DNA of 64,000 nt from Clostridium aquiflavi (lineage in GTDB: Bacteria; Bacillota; Clostridia; Clostridiales; Clostridiaceae), in contig NZ_JAVJAN010000013.1 in NCBI RefSeq assembly GCF_031344075.1, positions 1 through 64,000 of the forward strand, given 5' to 3'. Positions 1 to 9,534 of this stretch are shown here, one piece after another. The position numbers and the translations under genes are program-made. The notes under the pieces are model-generated. The model saw only the letters and a list, made by a program, of their open reading frames with translations. It did not search any database and was not told where the DNA came from. Numbering within the stretch: position 1 is the stretch's first letter; each line of letters opens with the position of its first letter.

Positions 1-81
1 CTTTATTTTAGAGTTCTTAAAGTAAATTCCTCTGTCCATGAGCTTTATACTACAATATCAACACTGTTTTAAAACATAGCC
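1..81. repeat. IS-like small dispersed repeat, right-hand part
   Basis: This is the right-hand part of a dispersed repeat. It ends in AAAACATAGCC, the inverted counterpart of the GGCTATGTTTTA seen at other copies. The stretch from about 40 to 81 closely matches 22060-22099. The left end lies outside the window. It sits just downstream of the reverse transcriptase gene, so the retron-like cassette has a copy at each end. Confidence 0.6.
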
Positions 82-95
82 TTTAATAAAAGCAA

Positions 96-114
96 AATCA
101 CCCCTAATGTGATT
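96..114 (-). terminator. Weak terminator after the RT gene
   Basis: On the minus strand a 6-bp stem (AATCAC/GTGATT) is followed by a T-rich run. It lies 38 bases after the RT stop codon and is the only hairpin there, but the stem is short. Confidence 0.35.
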
Positions 115-151
115 AACCTAATATATTATAATTTTTAAAACAACTTTATAA

Positions 152-1630
152 CTAACTATTAATCAACTCCATTGCAGAATCAATGATAGCTTTGTATCTT
201 TTTTCATTAACACTTTTTATCCATGATGTCATTCCTGATATTTCATTTATAACTTTACTAGATAATACTTCACCATTATTTTTATCTTTATTAGCATTGT
301 AAATAGCAGCCCTTAATTTTTTAACCCATTTTTTAGGTACTCCAATTTCTTCGTTGTTTATTACAATACCTGTTATACATTGACAATTATTTTTTCTTAA
401 GAATTTCGTTTTATCCTTGTTTATATTAAAACCCTCTTCTTTAACAATCTTTGAAACTAATCCTATAAATCTGCCAATATTTAATTCATCATTATCCCCA
501 TTAAAGCTAAAACTCATATCATCGGCATACCTTGTATAAGTAAAATTATATTTAGAGGAAAGTCCTTTTAATCTTTTGTCTAATTTTATACAAATTATAT
601 TTGTAATCATTGGACTTGCTGGTGAACCTTGTGGAAGAATTCTATTTGATGTCTTTATATATTTTTCTTCTCCTCTAACCTCTATTTTCATACGTTCGCA
701 ATATGTACAAATCATTGCTAACATAGATGCAATATATCCAGAATATCCAAAGGATTTAAACATTCCTCTTACTCTTTCAAATGTAATTGTTGGAAAGAAA
801 TCTTCAAGATCTATATTAATAAGCAATTCAGGTTGTTTAAAATGACTTTCTGCCGCCGAAACTACAGATTTTCCCTTTAAAAATCCATGAGCTTCATCAC
901 TAGTAGGAATTTTTAATAGAATGTCATCTAAAATTTTTCTTTGTGAATTCTTTAATACTGATTTCGGAGCTGCAATATTACGAACTCCTCCTCTTTTTTT
1001 AGGAATAGTGTATCTATAATAATGATCAACAGATACTACATCTCTATGATAAACTAAAAATCTCAGCTTTTTATATTCTATTCCTAGAAAACTAGCTAGT
1101 TCTTTGTCATCATTTATAATAGGTAAATCTTGTGCTAATAACTTTTCCTTATGAGTTTCTTTATCTTTAAGTAAACTAGAATATCCTTTTCCTATAAATA
1201 CAATTTTATCTTCTTTTTCTTTTTTCCATTCCTCTGAGCGCTGTCTTTTTTCAAGTTCTCTTTGTTTTTTTCTTTCAGCACGCCTTGCAATAGATTCCTC
1301 CATAATAGTCTTAGATACATCCAATCTTATTTTCTCATAATCCCATGTTTCATCGTACTTTTTTTGAAGTTCTATTAATTTTGAATTTATCTTGTCTTTT
1401 TCTTCATATAAATTAGCAATTTCATCAATTACTTTTTCATATTTTTCTAATAGATTTTTTCTATTCTCATACTGTTCACTTGTTTCATTTTCTTGTCTTT
1501 CATAAGGGGTAGGTAGATTCTGTGGCCAAAACCCATATTCCTGCATCTTTACAAGGGTAAATTCCTTTTTACCCATTGCATTTACAGCTTCTCTATAATC
1601 TTTTCTATTATTTTCTTGGTTCTCCATCAT
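152..1630 (-). CDS. Retron-type reverse transcriptase
   Basis: A 492-residue reverse transcriptase, probably the RT of a retron-like defence cassette. The palm motifs are clear: the first catalytic Asp in NIDLEDFFPTI (about 272-282), LPQGSPASP (332-340), and the catalytic YADD (368-371). Retron-like signatures are present in variant form: AHGF (247-250) followed by SAAESH (258-263, compare NAxxH), and ITG (419-421, compare VTG) followed by a basic VPKKWVKKLR segment. Residues 1-170 are an extra N-terminal region, largely charged and predicted coiled coil at about 50-145. No maturase, endonuclease or integrase domain is seen, which argues against a group II intron RT. The start overlaps the upstream SWIM gene stop (ATGA), so translation is coupled. 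Family assignment to RT is certain. Assignment to type XIII retrons rests on the two partner genes and is inference. Confidence 0.9.
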   Translation of the reverse strand: MMENQENNRKDYREAVNAMGKKEFTLVKMQEYGFWPQNLPTPYERQENETSEQYENRKNLLEKYEKVIDEIANLYEEKDKINSKLIELQKKYDETWDYEKIRLDVSKTIMEESIARRAERKKQRELEKRQRSEEWKKEKEDKIVFIGKGYSSLLKDKETHKEKLLAQDLPIINDDKELASFLGIEYKKLRFLVYHRDVVSVDHYYRYTIPKKRGGVRNIAAPKSVLKNSQRKILDDILLKIPTSDEAHGFLKGKSVVSAAESHFKQPELLINIDLEDFFPTITFERVRGMFKSFGYSGYIASMLAMICTYCERMKIEVRGEEKYIKTSNRILPQGSPASPMITNIICIKLDKRLKGLSSKYNFTYTRYADDMSFSFNGDNDELNIGRFIGLVSKIVKEEGFNINKDKTKFLRKNNCQCITGIVINNEEIGVPKKWVKKLRAAIYNANKDKNNGEVLSSKVINEISGMTSWIKSVNEKRYKAIIDSAMELINS

Positions 1631-3435
1631 AGTACCGTCTCCATAATATCATTAATTTTATATTCTTTATTTGGTTCTAATTTTAGCTTTAAAAATTTTG
1701 TAGAAATTAAATATAAAGCTAAAATATGTGAACAAGGAGCTGAAATATTTCTAGGTCCTTTATTAAAATCTCTACAGTCACATTTAACTTTTGAAAGCTG
1801 ACCTTCTTCATCTATTTTTATTAAAGTTTCTGTAAAATCAAATTCTCTATTAAAATCATCTGTCCTATAATATTTCCACTTTTTATATTTAGGATTTGGC
1901 GTCTTTAGCGAATGTGTAAAAATAAACTCATTATCTTCTGTCATTGTCACCCTAAAGTTATCCATGCCTTCATCTATATGTTCTTGGACCTTTAATTCCA
2001 TAGGTGTTGTTTCATATAATTCTTTTGGAATTTCTTCATTGCATAATCGTCTAAATCTTACAGAGTCATTTATTGCATCATAATAACCTTCTCCACGTCT
2101 TAAAAGCATACCTATTCCTGCTTTGTTTTCACTCTTTGAACTTTCAGTTAAATCTTCATAAATTTTATCTATTGAAGCAAAACGTTTTTCTTTTAATAAT
2201 TCATAAACTTTATCGTAATTTCCTTCTCCAATAAATCCACCTAATATGTTAAATGCTGTCCCTTTTACCCAATCGTTAGAAGACCATGATGAGAAACCTA
2301 TAGTCATCTTCATCGCTCCCATATCTCCTATAATAAATTGTGGCATTCCAAATCCAAGAAGTCTTACTTTAAAAGACTTAACTAAAGGAATTATCTTTTC
2401 TAAAACAAGCCAACGTCTTCTTCCCCATATTTTTTCTTCTCTTTTCTTTTCTCCATTATAAATTGAATTAAGAGTAAGAGTCTTTCCAAAAGGTTCAAAA
2501 ATAATTTTAATTGGCTTATCAGGTTCTAATATCCACTTCATATATCTTGGACTTTCTTTTGCTTTATGTCTTCTTAAAAATGAACATATATCATACATAT
2601 CTATTGGTGATAACTCAACATCCACTCCACCTAAACTGGCAGCTGAAGAAACTTGATTAAACCCCTTTATCCATGTCTCAGGAAGCTCTATTTTCTTTTC
2701 CATATGTTCAGGCATTACTCCGCTATCTACTCCAAAACCCTCTGGATTAACAGATAGATTTACATCACTATAGGTTCTAAATCTCTCAATTTCTTTAGCT
2801 AATTTAGCTGAAAAATCTATATTAGTTGTTCCTAAAGATGGTTTTTGTAGTAATTCAAATTCTTCCATATCAATTGATAAACATCCATATGTAGACTCAT
2901 CTACAGAAAATGCTTCAAAAGATACTTGATCAGGATGAACTGTTATTACAGGATCTAAAACAAACCACAGGTCCATATCTCTATCCTTTATAAATTTCCA
3001 AAAGTCCTTTTCGATCTTATAATAATCTTTCCATATATCATGTTTATCAATTTCTTTTTTTAGATTGTTTTTAATATCAATTAAATTAAATATTTCTTTA
3101 TTTTTATCCTCAATAGAATTTAATAATGTATTCATATCATTATTAAGACTATTTCTTATTTCTGGCAAATACTCATCATGTTTTAATATTCTTCTTTCAA
3201 TTTCTTTGTCAAGCCACTCAAAGAATTCAACTCTTTCTTTCTTTTTTTGACTCATATCAGAAATAACAATTTCACGAAGCATAAGCATTGCATCTCTAAA
3301 AATAAGTGGATGCTTTAACTTCCCTAAAAAAGATACTTTTTCATTTCTTGAAAGATCTGGACTAAGTCCCAAAACTGTTTCATTCCCTTTATTTAGACAC
3401 ATAGATGGACTTGCATATTCATACTTAACCTTCAA
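1627..3435 (-). CDS. SWIM zinc-finger protein of the retron-like cassette (WHSWIM-like)
   Basis: A 602-residue protein with a C-terminal SWIM zinc finger: C552, C554, C568 and H570 (CxC...CxH) near residues 549-575. SWIM domains bind nucleic acid or protein and occur in bacterial SNF2-associated and defence proteins. The rest is a large alpha/beta region with no recognisable enzyme motif. The start is TTG, not ATG: AGGGGGC lies about 8 bases upstream, and the reading frame overlaps the last 11 bases of the preceding gene. It is therefore coupled to both neighbours. In the published retron classification, as I recall it, proteins called WHSWIM pair with ARM proteins and an RT in type XIII; I cannot confirm the winged-helix part by eye. 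Confidence 0.8.
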   Translation of the reverse strand: MKVKYEYASPSMCLNKGNETVLGLSPDLSRNEKVSFLGKLKHPLIFRDAMLMLREIVISDMSQKKKERVEFFEWLDKEIERRILKHDEYLPEIRNSLNNDMNTLLNSIEDKNKEIFNLIDIKNNLKKEIDKHDIWKDYYKIEKDFWKFIKDRDMDLWFVLDPVITVHPDQVSFEAFSVDESTYGCLSIDMEEFELLQKPSLGTTNIDFSAKLAKEIERFRTYSDVNLSVNPEGFGVDSGVMPEHMEKKIELPETWIKGFNQVSSAASLGGVDVELSPIDMYDICSFLRRHKAKESPRYMKWILEPDKPIKIIFEPFGKTLTLNSIYNGEKKREEKIWGRRRWLVLEKIIPLVKSFKVRLLGFGMPQFIIGDMGAMKMTIGFSSWSSNDWVKGTAFNILGGFIGEGNYDKVYELLKEKRFASIDKIYEDLTESSKSENKAGIGMLLRRGEGYYDAINDSVRFRRLCNEEIPKELYETTPMELKVQEHIDEGMDNFRVTMTEDNEFIFTHSLKTPNPKYKKWKYYRTDDFNREFDFTETLIKIDEEGQLSKVKCDCRDFNKGPRNISAPCSHILALYLISTKFLKLKLEPNKEYKINDIMETVL

Positions 3436-6400
3436 GAGACATTGCCCCCTTTCTTATTTTAGCTAATGCCATAAGTGCACGTTCTGAATCTACTATAATA
3501 TTTGAACCTCCGATATCTAGTAACATATCTTCGATTTCATTTAATTTATTTTTATATTTAGTTGCAAATTTAGGTATAACCTCATATATACTGTCTTTGC
3601 TCTTAGAAATTCTATTAGGAAGAAATATCAATGTTTTTACATAATACATAAAAAGTTCCTCATCTCCATCACCTAAGTTTGCAAGTATCTCAGTTGTTTT
3701 ATTAGAAATATATTCTTTTACTTCACTTGAAGTATGTTCTAACATTTGAATTATAAATTCTTTAGGAATTAAGTCGCCATATATCTCTTTTAATTTTTTA
3801 ATTCCAAATAGATAAACTTTGTTTACTGGAGAATCGATTATTATTCCATGTAACTTCTTTTGTTCCTCATTAATCATATTCTCAAAAATTTCTTCTGCTT
3901 TTTTATTAAGTATAGTTATATCAGATTCAAACATAATTAATAGGGTAGAAAATCTTTTACTTAATGCTTCACTATTTCTTTCAATAATGCCAAACAATAT
4001 CTTAATCATTTGCGCTGTAGCAGATTCTAATATACTTACTAATTGAGAATCCTTAGGTATCTCATTATTTTTTATTGATTCTAATAGAGAAACAACTTGT
4101 CTATTTCTTTCTGAAATTGCTTTTTGTGTATCTTTTATATTAACTCCATTAAGTAGGTTCTCTAATTCCTTATATGAAAGTGAAAAAATTGCTTCCTCTA
4201 CAAATATCTCAGTCCACTCTGGCATACTAGATTTTTCAAAAATTGATGAAATAACATATGATATTAAATTCATCTTTTCATTATTAGATATGCCTTTAAG
4301 TTTATTAACTGAAAGTGAAAGCAAGTCTCTAATTTCTTTAGATAAAGTAACATTGGTCTTTCTAAATCTATCAGAATTATCTATAATTTCTTTCACAAAG
4401 TTTAAATACTCTTTTTCATTTAACGATAAAATGCTTTCCTTAAATAAGTTTATCCAATTATCAAGATCATTTAAAAACATGAAATTCACTATATCACTAG
4501 ATTTAAATTTTCCATTAGTCCTTTCAAAAAAACTAATAGCAAGCTCATGAACATTTTCATTTTTACTATTGATTAAATCTATCATTAATTTTGAATCAAA
4601 TTCATCTAGTTTATTTAACTTTTCTGTAAGAATGTTCATAAACATGTTGGCAAGTGGTTCATAAGAAACTAATGTTAAATCACTTAACTCTTTATATGAC
4701 ATATTATTTATAAGTTCATTGGTTCTTTCTGAGTCTTTTAAAATATAATAACATGCCTTAAATATTGGATTAATATTTGAATTTATAGCTATGTATAATA
4801 CATCATCTAAGTGATTGTCCCATATTTCCTTAACAAATTCATATCGCCCTTGAAGTTTCATTAATTGATCATTTTGCATCCACTCACTTCTAGCTTGCCA
4901 ATTATCCCAGCCTATTGGAGGTTTTTCTTTAAAATCATTATATAAATAATATTTTATAAAATCATTGAATTGAAAATTCCCTTTAAATTTACATACATAA
5001 TCATGCTTTGTATAACTTGTTAGAAGAGATTTCATAGCTATTATAAATTTCTCTTCATCATTTTTTGCATAAGAATCCATAATTTTTCTTACATATCGCT
5101 TAAAGTATTTTAGTTCTTTTCCTTTACCAGTACCTTTAAAATAATATGTTAATCTTGGTGAATCTAAATAATAAGCTATTTTACCAATAACATCTGCTAA
5201 TCCATATGCTTCTGCTTCTTGAATTGTATTTTTAAATTCAATTGTATTTAACATTACTCCATCAGTGTAAATCCCTTCTTTATAACGCTGAGGAGATCTA
5301 GACTCTACCCACTCACCCTTTTCATAATCATATCTTCCATAGTATTCTTTTAAGAGCTCTTGAGCTGCATACTTTCTATAATGTGCTCCTTCAAGTACTT
5401 TATTAGAAGGAATATCTTTACCATTAATATGAATAAGATGTAAATCCATTTCTGATAAATGTGTACGTATAAAGCTTTCTCTTTTTTGTCTTAATTCTTC
5501 TGTTATTGTATTTACATATATTGTTACACATCGTTTTACACCTTTTGTATAATTTTCGCCGCCCCAATTTATATTTGATTTTAAAATATTTTTTGCTTCT
5601 TCTATCAATAATGAATTATTATATCTTGCAAACTCTAAGAATAAACCTGATATCATTTCAGTACTTCCAAGTTTTAAAAGTAAGTTGTAAATTTCCTTTG
5701 GTGGATTGCTTTCAATTAATTGAGATAATCTTTTTTTTCTCATATAAATATTTTTATTGCTAAACATATCATAAATAACTAAATAGTATTTATGATATTC
5801 TTCATCCAAATTTAAAACTTCATTAGGATGATTAGCTAATCTAAAATTAAGAAAACTTATATTTTTAGCTTGTACATTTTTCACGCAGTCTTCATATGAT
5901 ATTTCTTTAAAGTAAGGTAATACTATTTTATTTTCCTCTTCTAAGTTTTTGAATTCATTAACTAAATAATTTTCATCTCTTTTCCAATACCAACTATAAT
6001 CAACTCCATTTTTATAATACATTCTAGGAAATTCTTCATCTTTATTCCTATTATAATATCCATCTTCTTGTATAATTTTTACTGATTCAAAAGATGGTAA
6101 ATGTCCTTCACATCCATTAAATATAGCATAACTAGAATATTTAACTTCGTCTTCAAGAATACTAGTTACAGATTCTCCATCACTTTGAGTATTTTTAAAC
6201 TCATGTTTTCCATAAAGTATAAGAAAACTTGGATTATTGTTATTATCCCATCCCCATAAAACTATGCTTCTTAAAGGATTATAATCCTTTTTCCATACTC
6301 GGTTTAATGTTTTAGTGTTTTTTATAGGACAATTTATGCTATCAACACTATCATTTAATTCGATTTGATCAACTTTATCTTCTTTTGATTTTAAGAAAGA

Positions 6401-6442
6401 AAAAACTGTATTTAAAAAGTTGTTTTCTTTAAACTTTGACAT
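3425..6442 (-). CDS. Large helical-repeat (ARM/HEAT-like) protein of the retron-like cassette
   Basis: First gene of the three-gene cassette, 1005 residues. The C-terminal two thirds are almost entirely amphipathic helices in repeat-like pairs, rich in Glu, Lys, Asn and Leu, as in ARM/HEAT solenoids. No signal peptide, membrane segment or nuclease motif is seen. The N-terminal 250 residues are more mixed and contain several Trp/Tyr-rich segments. The start ATG follows AAGGTGG at good spacing. Helical-repeat proteins of this size are usually scaffolds or sensors. Its place beside a SWIM protein and a retron-type RT suggests it is the ARM component of a type XIII-like retron. The specific function is unknown. 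Confidence 0.7.
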   Translation of the reverse strand: MSKFKENNFLNTVFSFLKSKEDKVDQIELNDSVDSINCPIKNTKTLNRVWKKDYNPLRSIVLWGWDNNNNPSFLILYGKHEFKNTQSDGESVTSILEDEVKYSSYAIFNGCEGHLPSFESVKIIQEDGYYNRNKDEEFPRMYYKNGVDYSWYWKRDENYLVNEFKNLEEENKIVLPYFKEISYEDCVKNVQAKNISFLNFRLANHPNEVLNLDEEYHKYYLVIYDMFSNKNIYMRKKRLSQLIESNPPKEIYNLLLKLGSTEMISGLFLEFARYNNSLLIEEAKNILKSNINWGGENYTKGVKRCVTIYVNTITEELRQKRESFIRTHLSEMDLHLIHINGKDIPSNKVLEGAHYRKYAAQELLKEYYGRYDYEKGEWVESRSPQRYKEGIYTDGVMLNTIEFKNTIQEAEAYGLADVIGKIAYYLDSPRLTYYFKGTGKGKELKYFKRYVRKIMDSYAKNDEEKFIIAMKSLLTSYTKHDYVCKFKGNFQFNDFIKYYLYNDFKEKPPIGWDNWQARSEWMQNDQLMKLQGRYEFVKEIWDNHLDDVLYIAINSNINPIFKACYYILKDSERTNELINNMSYKELSDLTLVSYEPLANMFMNILTEKLNKLDEFDSKLMIDLINSKNENVHELAISFFERTNGKFKSSDIVNFMFLNDLDNWINLFKESILSLNEKEYLNFVKEIIDNSDRFRKTNVTLSKEIRDLLSLSVNKLKGISNNEKMNLISYVISSIFEKSSMPEWTEIFVEEAIFSLSYKELENLLNGVNIKDTQKAISERNRQVVSLLESIKNNEIPKDSQLVSILESATAQMIKILFGIIERNSEALSKRFSTLLIMFESDITILNKKAEEIFENMINEEQKKLHGIIIDSPVNKVYLFGIKKLKEIYGDLIPKEFIIQMLEHTSSEVKEYISNKTTEILANLGDGDEELFMYYVKTLIFLPNRISKSKDSIYEVIPKFATKYKNKLNEIEDMLLDIGGSNIIVDSERALMALAKIRKGAMSLEG

Positions 6443-6476
6443 AACAGTAAACCACCTTAATCTTTTAATATTTTTA

Positions 6477-6494
6477 GACTATGTTTTAAATTTA
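6477..6494. repeat. Half copy of the IS-like repeat end
   Basis: GACTATGTTTTAAATTTA repeats the left terminus of the complete element at 6582-6667. No partner end is visible nearby, so it is a fragment or a chance match. Confidence 0.35.
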
Positions 6495-6581
6495 ATACAA
6501 AATATTAATTCCACATAATTCTTTTCAAACTATTTTATCACAGTTATGTTTAATATTAAATATTAATAATTTAAAATAAAA

Positions 6582-6667
6582 GACTATGTTTTAAATATGT
6601 GTTGATATATCCAATTATTCAGTCCACTTTTCTTATGCCTATATCAGTACGCTGCTAAAACATAGAC
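6582..6667. mobile_element. Complete 86-bp IS-like miniature element (MITE)
   Basis: The element begins GACTATGTTTTA and ends TAAAACATAGAC, imperfect terminal inverted repeats. It is flanked on both sides by the same 8 bases, AAATAAAA (6574-6581 and 6668-6675), a target-site duplication. It has no coding capacity. The internal part matches 34322-34386 and the right ends match copies at 1-81 and 22060-22099. Ends of this type with 8-bp duplications fit IS1595-like transposases, which is inference. It separates the retron-like cassette from the upstream small gene. Confidence 0.7.
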
Positions 6668-6675
6668 AAATAAAA

Positions 6676-6721
6676 AAATAACCTAACACATTTATTTTTT
6701 TACAAATGCATTAAGTTATTT
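6676..6721 (-). terminator. Terminator of the 75-residue gene
   Basis: Read as minus-strand RNA this is an 18-bp stem with three G-U wobbles and an 10-nt loop, followed by a U-rich run. On the plus strand the wobbles become mismatches, so the structure belongs to minus-strand RNA. It lies 70 bases after the stop of the small gene. A part in a retron RNA was considered and is less likely. Confidence 0.65.
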
Positions 6722-6790
6722 TAATTGTGAATATATTTTAAGTTATTTGTTAGCCTTATTTTAAAATATTTTTAATCGTTTACAAAATAA

Positions 6791-7018
6791 CTACATTTTA
6801 ATATCCATATATTTTTCATTATCTATTCTAATATTCTCCAATTCATTGGTTATAGCTTTATCCATTGATTCTATATACCTTTCTATTTTTTTTGCTTTTT
6901 CTATATCTTTTATATTATTTATGCAAAAACTCAATATTTTTTTATATGCATCTCTTTGCACTTTAATTAATTTCCTATATTGTTTGTTATTTAAATCAAC
7001 TACATCTACTTCATTCAT
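6791..7018 (-). CDS. Small charged helical protein, unknown function
   Basis: 75 residues, mostly Lys/Glu/Ile and predicted helical throughout, with no Cys motif and no membrane segment. A textbook ribosome binding site (AGGAGGGTGAGG) precedes the ATG, and a wobble-perfect hairpin terminator follows, so it looks like a real monocistronic gene. I do not recognise the family. It may be a small regulator or sporulation-associated protein, but nothing in the sequence shows that. Confidence 0.6.
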   Translation of the reverse strand: MNEVDVVDLNNKQYRKLIKVQRDAYKKILSFCINNIKDIEKAKKIERYIESMDKAITNELENIRIDNEKYMDIKM

Positions 7019-7380
7019 AATACCTCACCCTCCTAAAAATATAATTCTACAAAAATTCTTATTATCCTTTTTTTGTAAATCAATATTATGATATTATAGG
7101 TATAATAAATAATATAAAAAAAACATAATAAACAAAAACACAACTAGAAAATATATAAAAACTTTAAATATTTTCCTGTGTTTTCTCTATTATGTCTCAA
7201 CAGGTAAAAATCTTACTATATAATTTTTACTAATATGTCACTATTATACAACATTAGTCATATAATTCGATATGCTAAAATCTCATTAGCATTATGTATT
7301 ACTTAATTCTCTTTTATTTTACTATATACTTCATGATATTTCAACATATTTTTTGAAAAAATATGCTTTTTTAGAAAATA
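7019..7380. other. AT-rich spacer without a recognisable gene
   Basis: Nothing coding is seen on either strand. It contains upstream DNA of the small gene and lies beyond the chemoreceptor terminator at 7381-7423. Confidence 0.5.
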
Positions 7381-7423
7381 AATAGGAATTTTCTTGATTA
7401 AATTCATCAAGAAAATTCCTATT
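7381..7423 (-). terminator. Terminator of the chemoreceptor gene
   Basis: A perfect 18-bp inverted repeat with a 7-base loop lies 48 bases beyond the receptor stop codon, with a modest T-run on the minus side. Confidence 0.75.
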
Positions 7424-7470
7424 ATTCTTTATTATTTAATTTTTTCATCAAATTGCGACTATTAATTAAA

Positions 7471-9534
7471 TTATTGAATCTTAAACTTAGAAATTTCTTC
7501 TCTTAATTTATCAATATGTTGTTTTGTTTTTGAAACTTCTTCAACAACTTCTACTGATTTATTATTAACATCACAAGTTCTATTTGCTATTCCAGCAGTT
7601 CCAGTTGCACCTTGTGACGATGCTTGTGATACTTCTTCAATTGACTGCATAATATTTCCCATAGAACACATCAGTTCTTCAGCAATAATACTAAATTTAG
7701 TAATTATATCACCTATTGTTTTAGCATCTTCATTGTATACATTAGCCACATTTAACATAGTTTTATAATCTTTATCTATATCTATAGATACAAATTTTAA
7801 AACTTCATTAGCACTACTTGAAAGATTATTTACGCTACCAGTAACTTTACTAGTTACTTCTTGTATTTCTAAAACAGTATGTTTTGATTGTTCAGCAAGC
7901 TTTCTAATTTCTTCAGCTACTACTGAAAATCCTTTTCCTGCATCTCCAGCTCTTGCAGCCTCTATTGCTGCATTTAATGCAAGCAAATTAGTTTGTTCTG
8001 TAATTTTCATAATAGCGTCAGATAAAATATTAATTTGATTAACCACCCCTGAAGATTCAATAGCTTCTTCAAGTTTTTCTTTAGTATTAATAAAAATATC
8101 ATTTGCCTTCTTTTGAGATGCTATAACATTTTCTTTTGTTATATTAGCTCTATTACTAATTTCTTTTGCATTATTTGCACCTTCTTTTGACTTATCTGCA
8201 ATAGATATAATTGCTTTTTCTATTTCTTTTGAAGTTGTAGTCATCTCATCTGTAGTAGCTGCTGTTTCTTCAACACTAGCTGTTAACTCTTCAGTTGCTG
8301 CAGATATATCTTCTAAATTAGAATTTAATACATTTACATCTTCTATAACATTATTAACTTCATTTTCTATAGAGTTTGATTCGCTTTTGATTTTACAAAT
8401 TAAGTTTACTAATGCAGTTCTCATATCTTGAATGCCATTTATTATAACTCCAATTTCATCTTCTCTTTTAAGATACTTAGAATTTACTTCTATCATAAAA
8501 TTACCTTTACCAATTTCGGCTAAATATTTTGCAGCTTCTTTGATAGGATTAGTAATTTTCTTTACATTTTTAATAATTATCACACTTATAGCTAGTACCA
8601 TAATTACAGCTATACATAAAAATACAATGTTAGTTTGTATCATATTTTGTTTTAATTCTTTTTCTGAAATAAGAGCTGCCAGATTCCATTCTGTACCTTC
8701 AACTCCCTTAGAATTTACAAAATATTTTTCTCCACCAATATTAACATTAAATTGCTTAGAATCTCCTTTTAATAAATTATCTAAATTCTCTATATTGACA
8801 TCTTTTATGTTTTTAAAATTATTTTCTTCATTGTTTCCATCTGCCATGATTGTTCCATTTTTATGAACAATCATAAAAAATCCAGTTTTTCCAGTCTTCA
8901 TATTATTTAATATGTTACTTATAGAAGACTGTTCAACATCAATCCCCACAGCACCAATAACGTTTCCATCAGTATCTTTAACAATTCTGGCATTGCTTGT
9001 AATCATTGTATTAGTAGTATCTATGTACGGTTCTGTCCTTTTAATTTCTCCGTTACCATCAATAGCAAGTTTATACCACTGTCTTATTGTAGGATCATAT
9101 TTTTCCGGTATATATGTTTCTGGCCAATTAATATATCCACCATCTTTTGTAGCTAAATAAATATATTTAGTTTCTGGATGACTTGCAGCGTATTGATCGA
9201 AAACTTCATATATTTCCTGTTCAATTCCTCCATTTATGGAAGGTGTCATGTCAACTTTAGTACTATTGTCTTTATATTTAGTAATAGTTGCATCACCTTT
9301 CATTACAGTAGGATTTGTGGCCATCATATTAATATTAGCATCAACTTGATTGTAGAAATTATTAATTGCACTTGATACAATGTTCATTTGTTCATTGGAG
9401 TTATTAATGTATTCACTTTTAGCTTGTACACTTATTCTATAAGAAATAAAAGTCATCATTATTACCAAAAACAAACAAATCATTCCTACTGATAGTTGTA
9501 AAAATCTAGTTTGTATACTTCTATATTTTTTCAT
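7471..9534 (-). CDS. Methyl-accepting chemotaxis protein with dCache sensor
   Basis: A transmembrane chemoreceptor of about 687 residues. After a short basic N-terminus comes a membrane helix (about 10-32), an extracytoplasmic double-Cache-type sensor of about 260 residues, a second membrane helix (about 300-322), HAMP, and a long methyl-accepting coiled coil with the conserved hairpin EAARAGDAGKGFSVVAEE that contacts CheA/CheW. Start choice: the longer ATG at 9555 contains the ribosome binding site GGAAGGAG, so the start at 9534 (MKKYRS) is preferred. The ligand is unknown; dCache receptors often bind amino acids or small acids. The gene stands alone with its own promoter and terminator. The window also carries motAB at 35 kb, consistent with a motile cell. 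Confidence 0.93.
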   Translation of the reverse strand: MKKYRSIQTRFLQLSVGMICLFLVIMMTFISYRISVQAKSEYINNSNEQMNIVSSAINNFYNQVDANINMMATNPTVMKGDATITKYKDNSTKVDMTPSINGGIEQEIYEVFDQYAASHPETKYIYLATKDGGYINWPETYIPEKYDPTIRQWYKLAIDGNGEIKRTEPYIDTTNTMITSNARIVKDTDGNVIGAVGIDVEQSSISNILNNMKTGKTGFFMIVHKNGTIMADGNNEENNFKNIKDVNIENLDNLLKGDSKQFNVNIGGEKYFVNSKGVEGTEWNLAALISEKELKQNMIQTNIVFLCIAVIMVLAISVIIIKNVKKITNPIKEAAKYLAEIGKGNFMIEVNSKYLKREDEIGVIINGIQDMRTALVNLICKIKSESNSIENEVNNVIEDVNVLNSNLEDISAATEELTASVEETAATTDEMTTTSKEIEKAIISIADKSKEGANNAKEISNRANITKENVIASQKKANDIFINTKEKLEEAIESSGVVNQINILSDAIMKITEQTNLLALNAAIEAARAGDAGKGFSVVAEEIRKLAEQSKHTVLEIQEVTSKVTGSVNNLSSSANEVLKFVSIDIDKDYKTMLNVANVYNEDAKTIGDIITKFSIIAEELMCSMGNIMQSIEEVSQASSQGATGTAGIANRTCDVNNKSVEVVEEVSKTKQHIDKLREEISKFKIQ

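Noticed and set aside
152..1630. Group II intron maturase or diversity-generating RT
   Set aside because: No maturase X, HNH or intron flanks, and no template/variable repeats or target gene were seen.
6676..6721. Hairpin upstream of the retron-like operon as the msd stem
   Set aside because: It is followed by a U-run directly after the stop of the 75-residue gene, so a terminator explains it, and a mobile element separates it from the operon.
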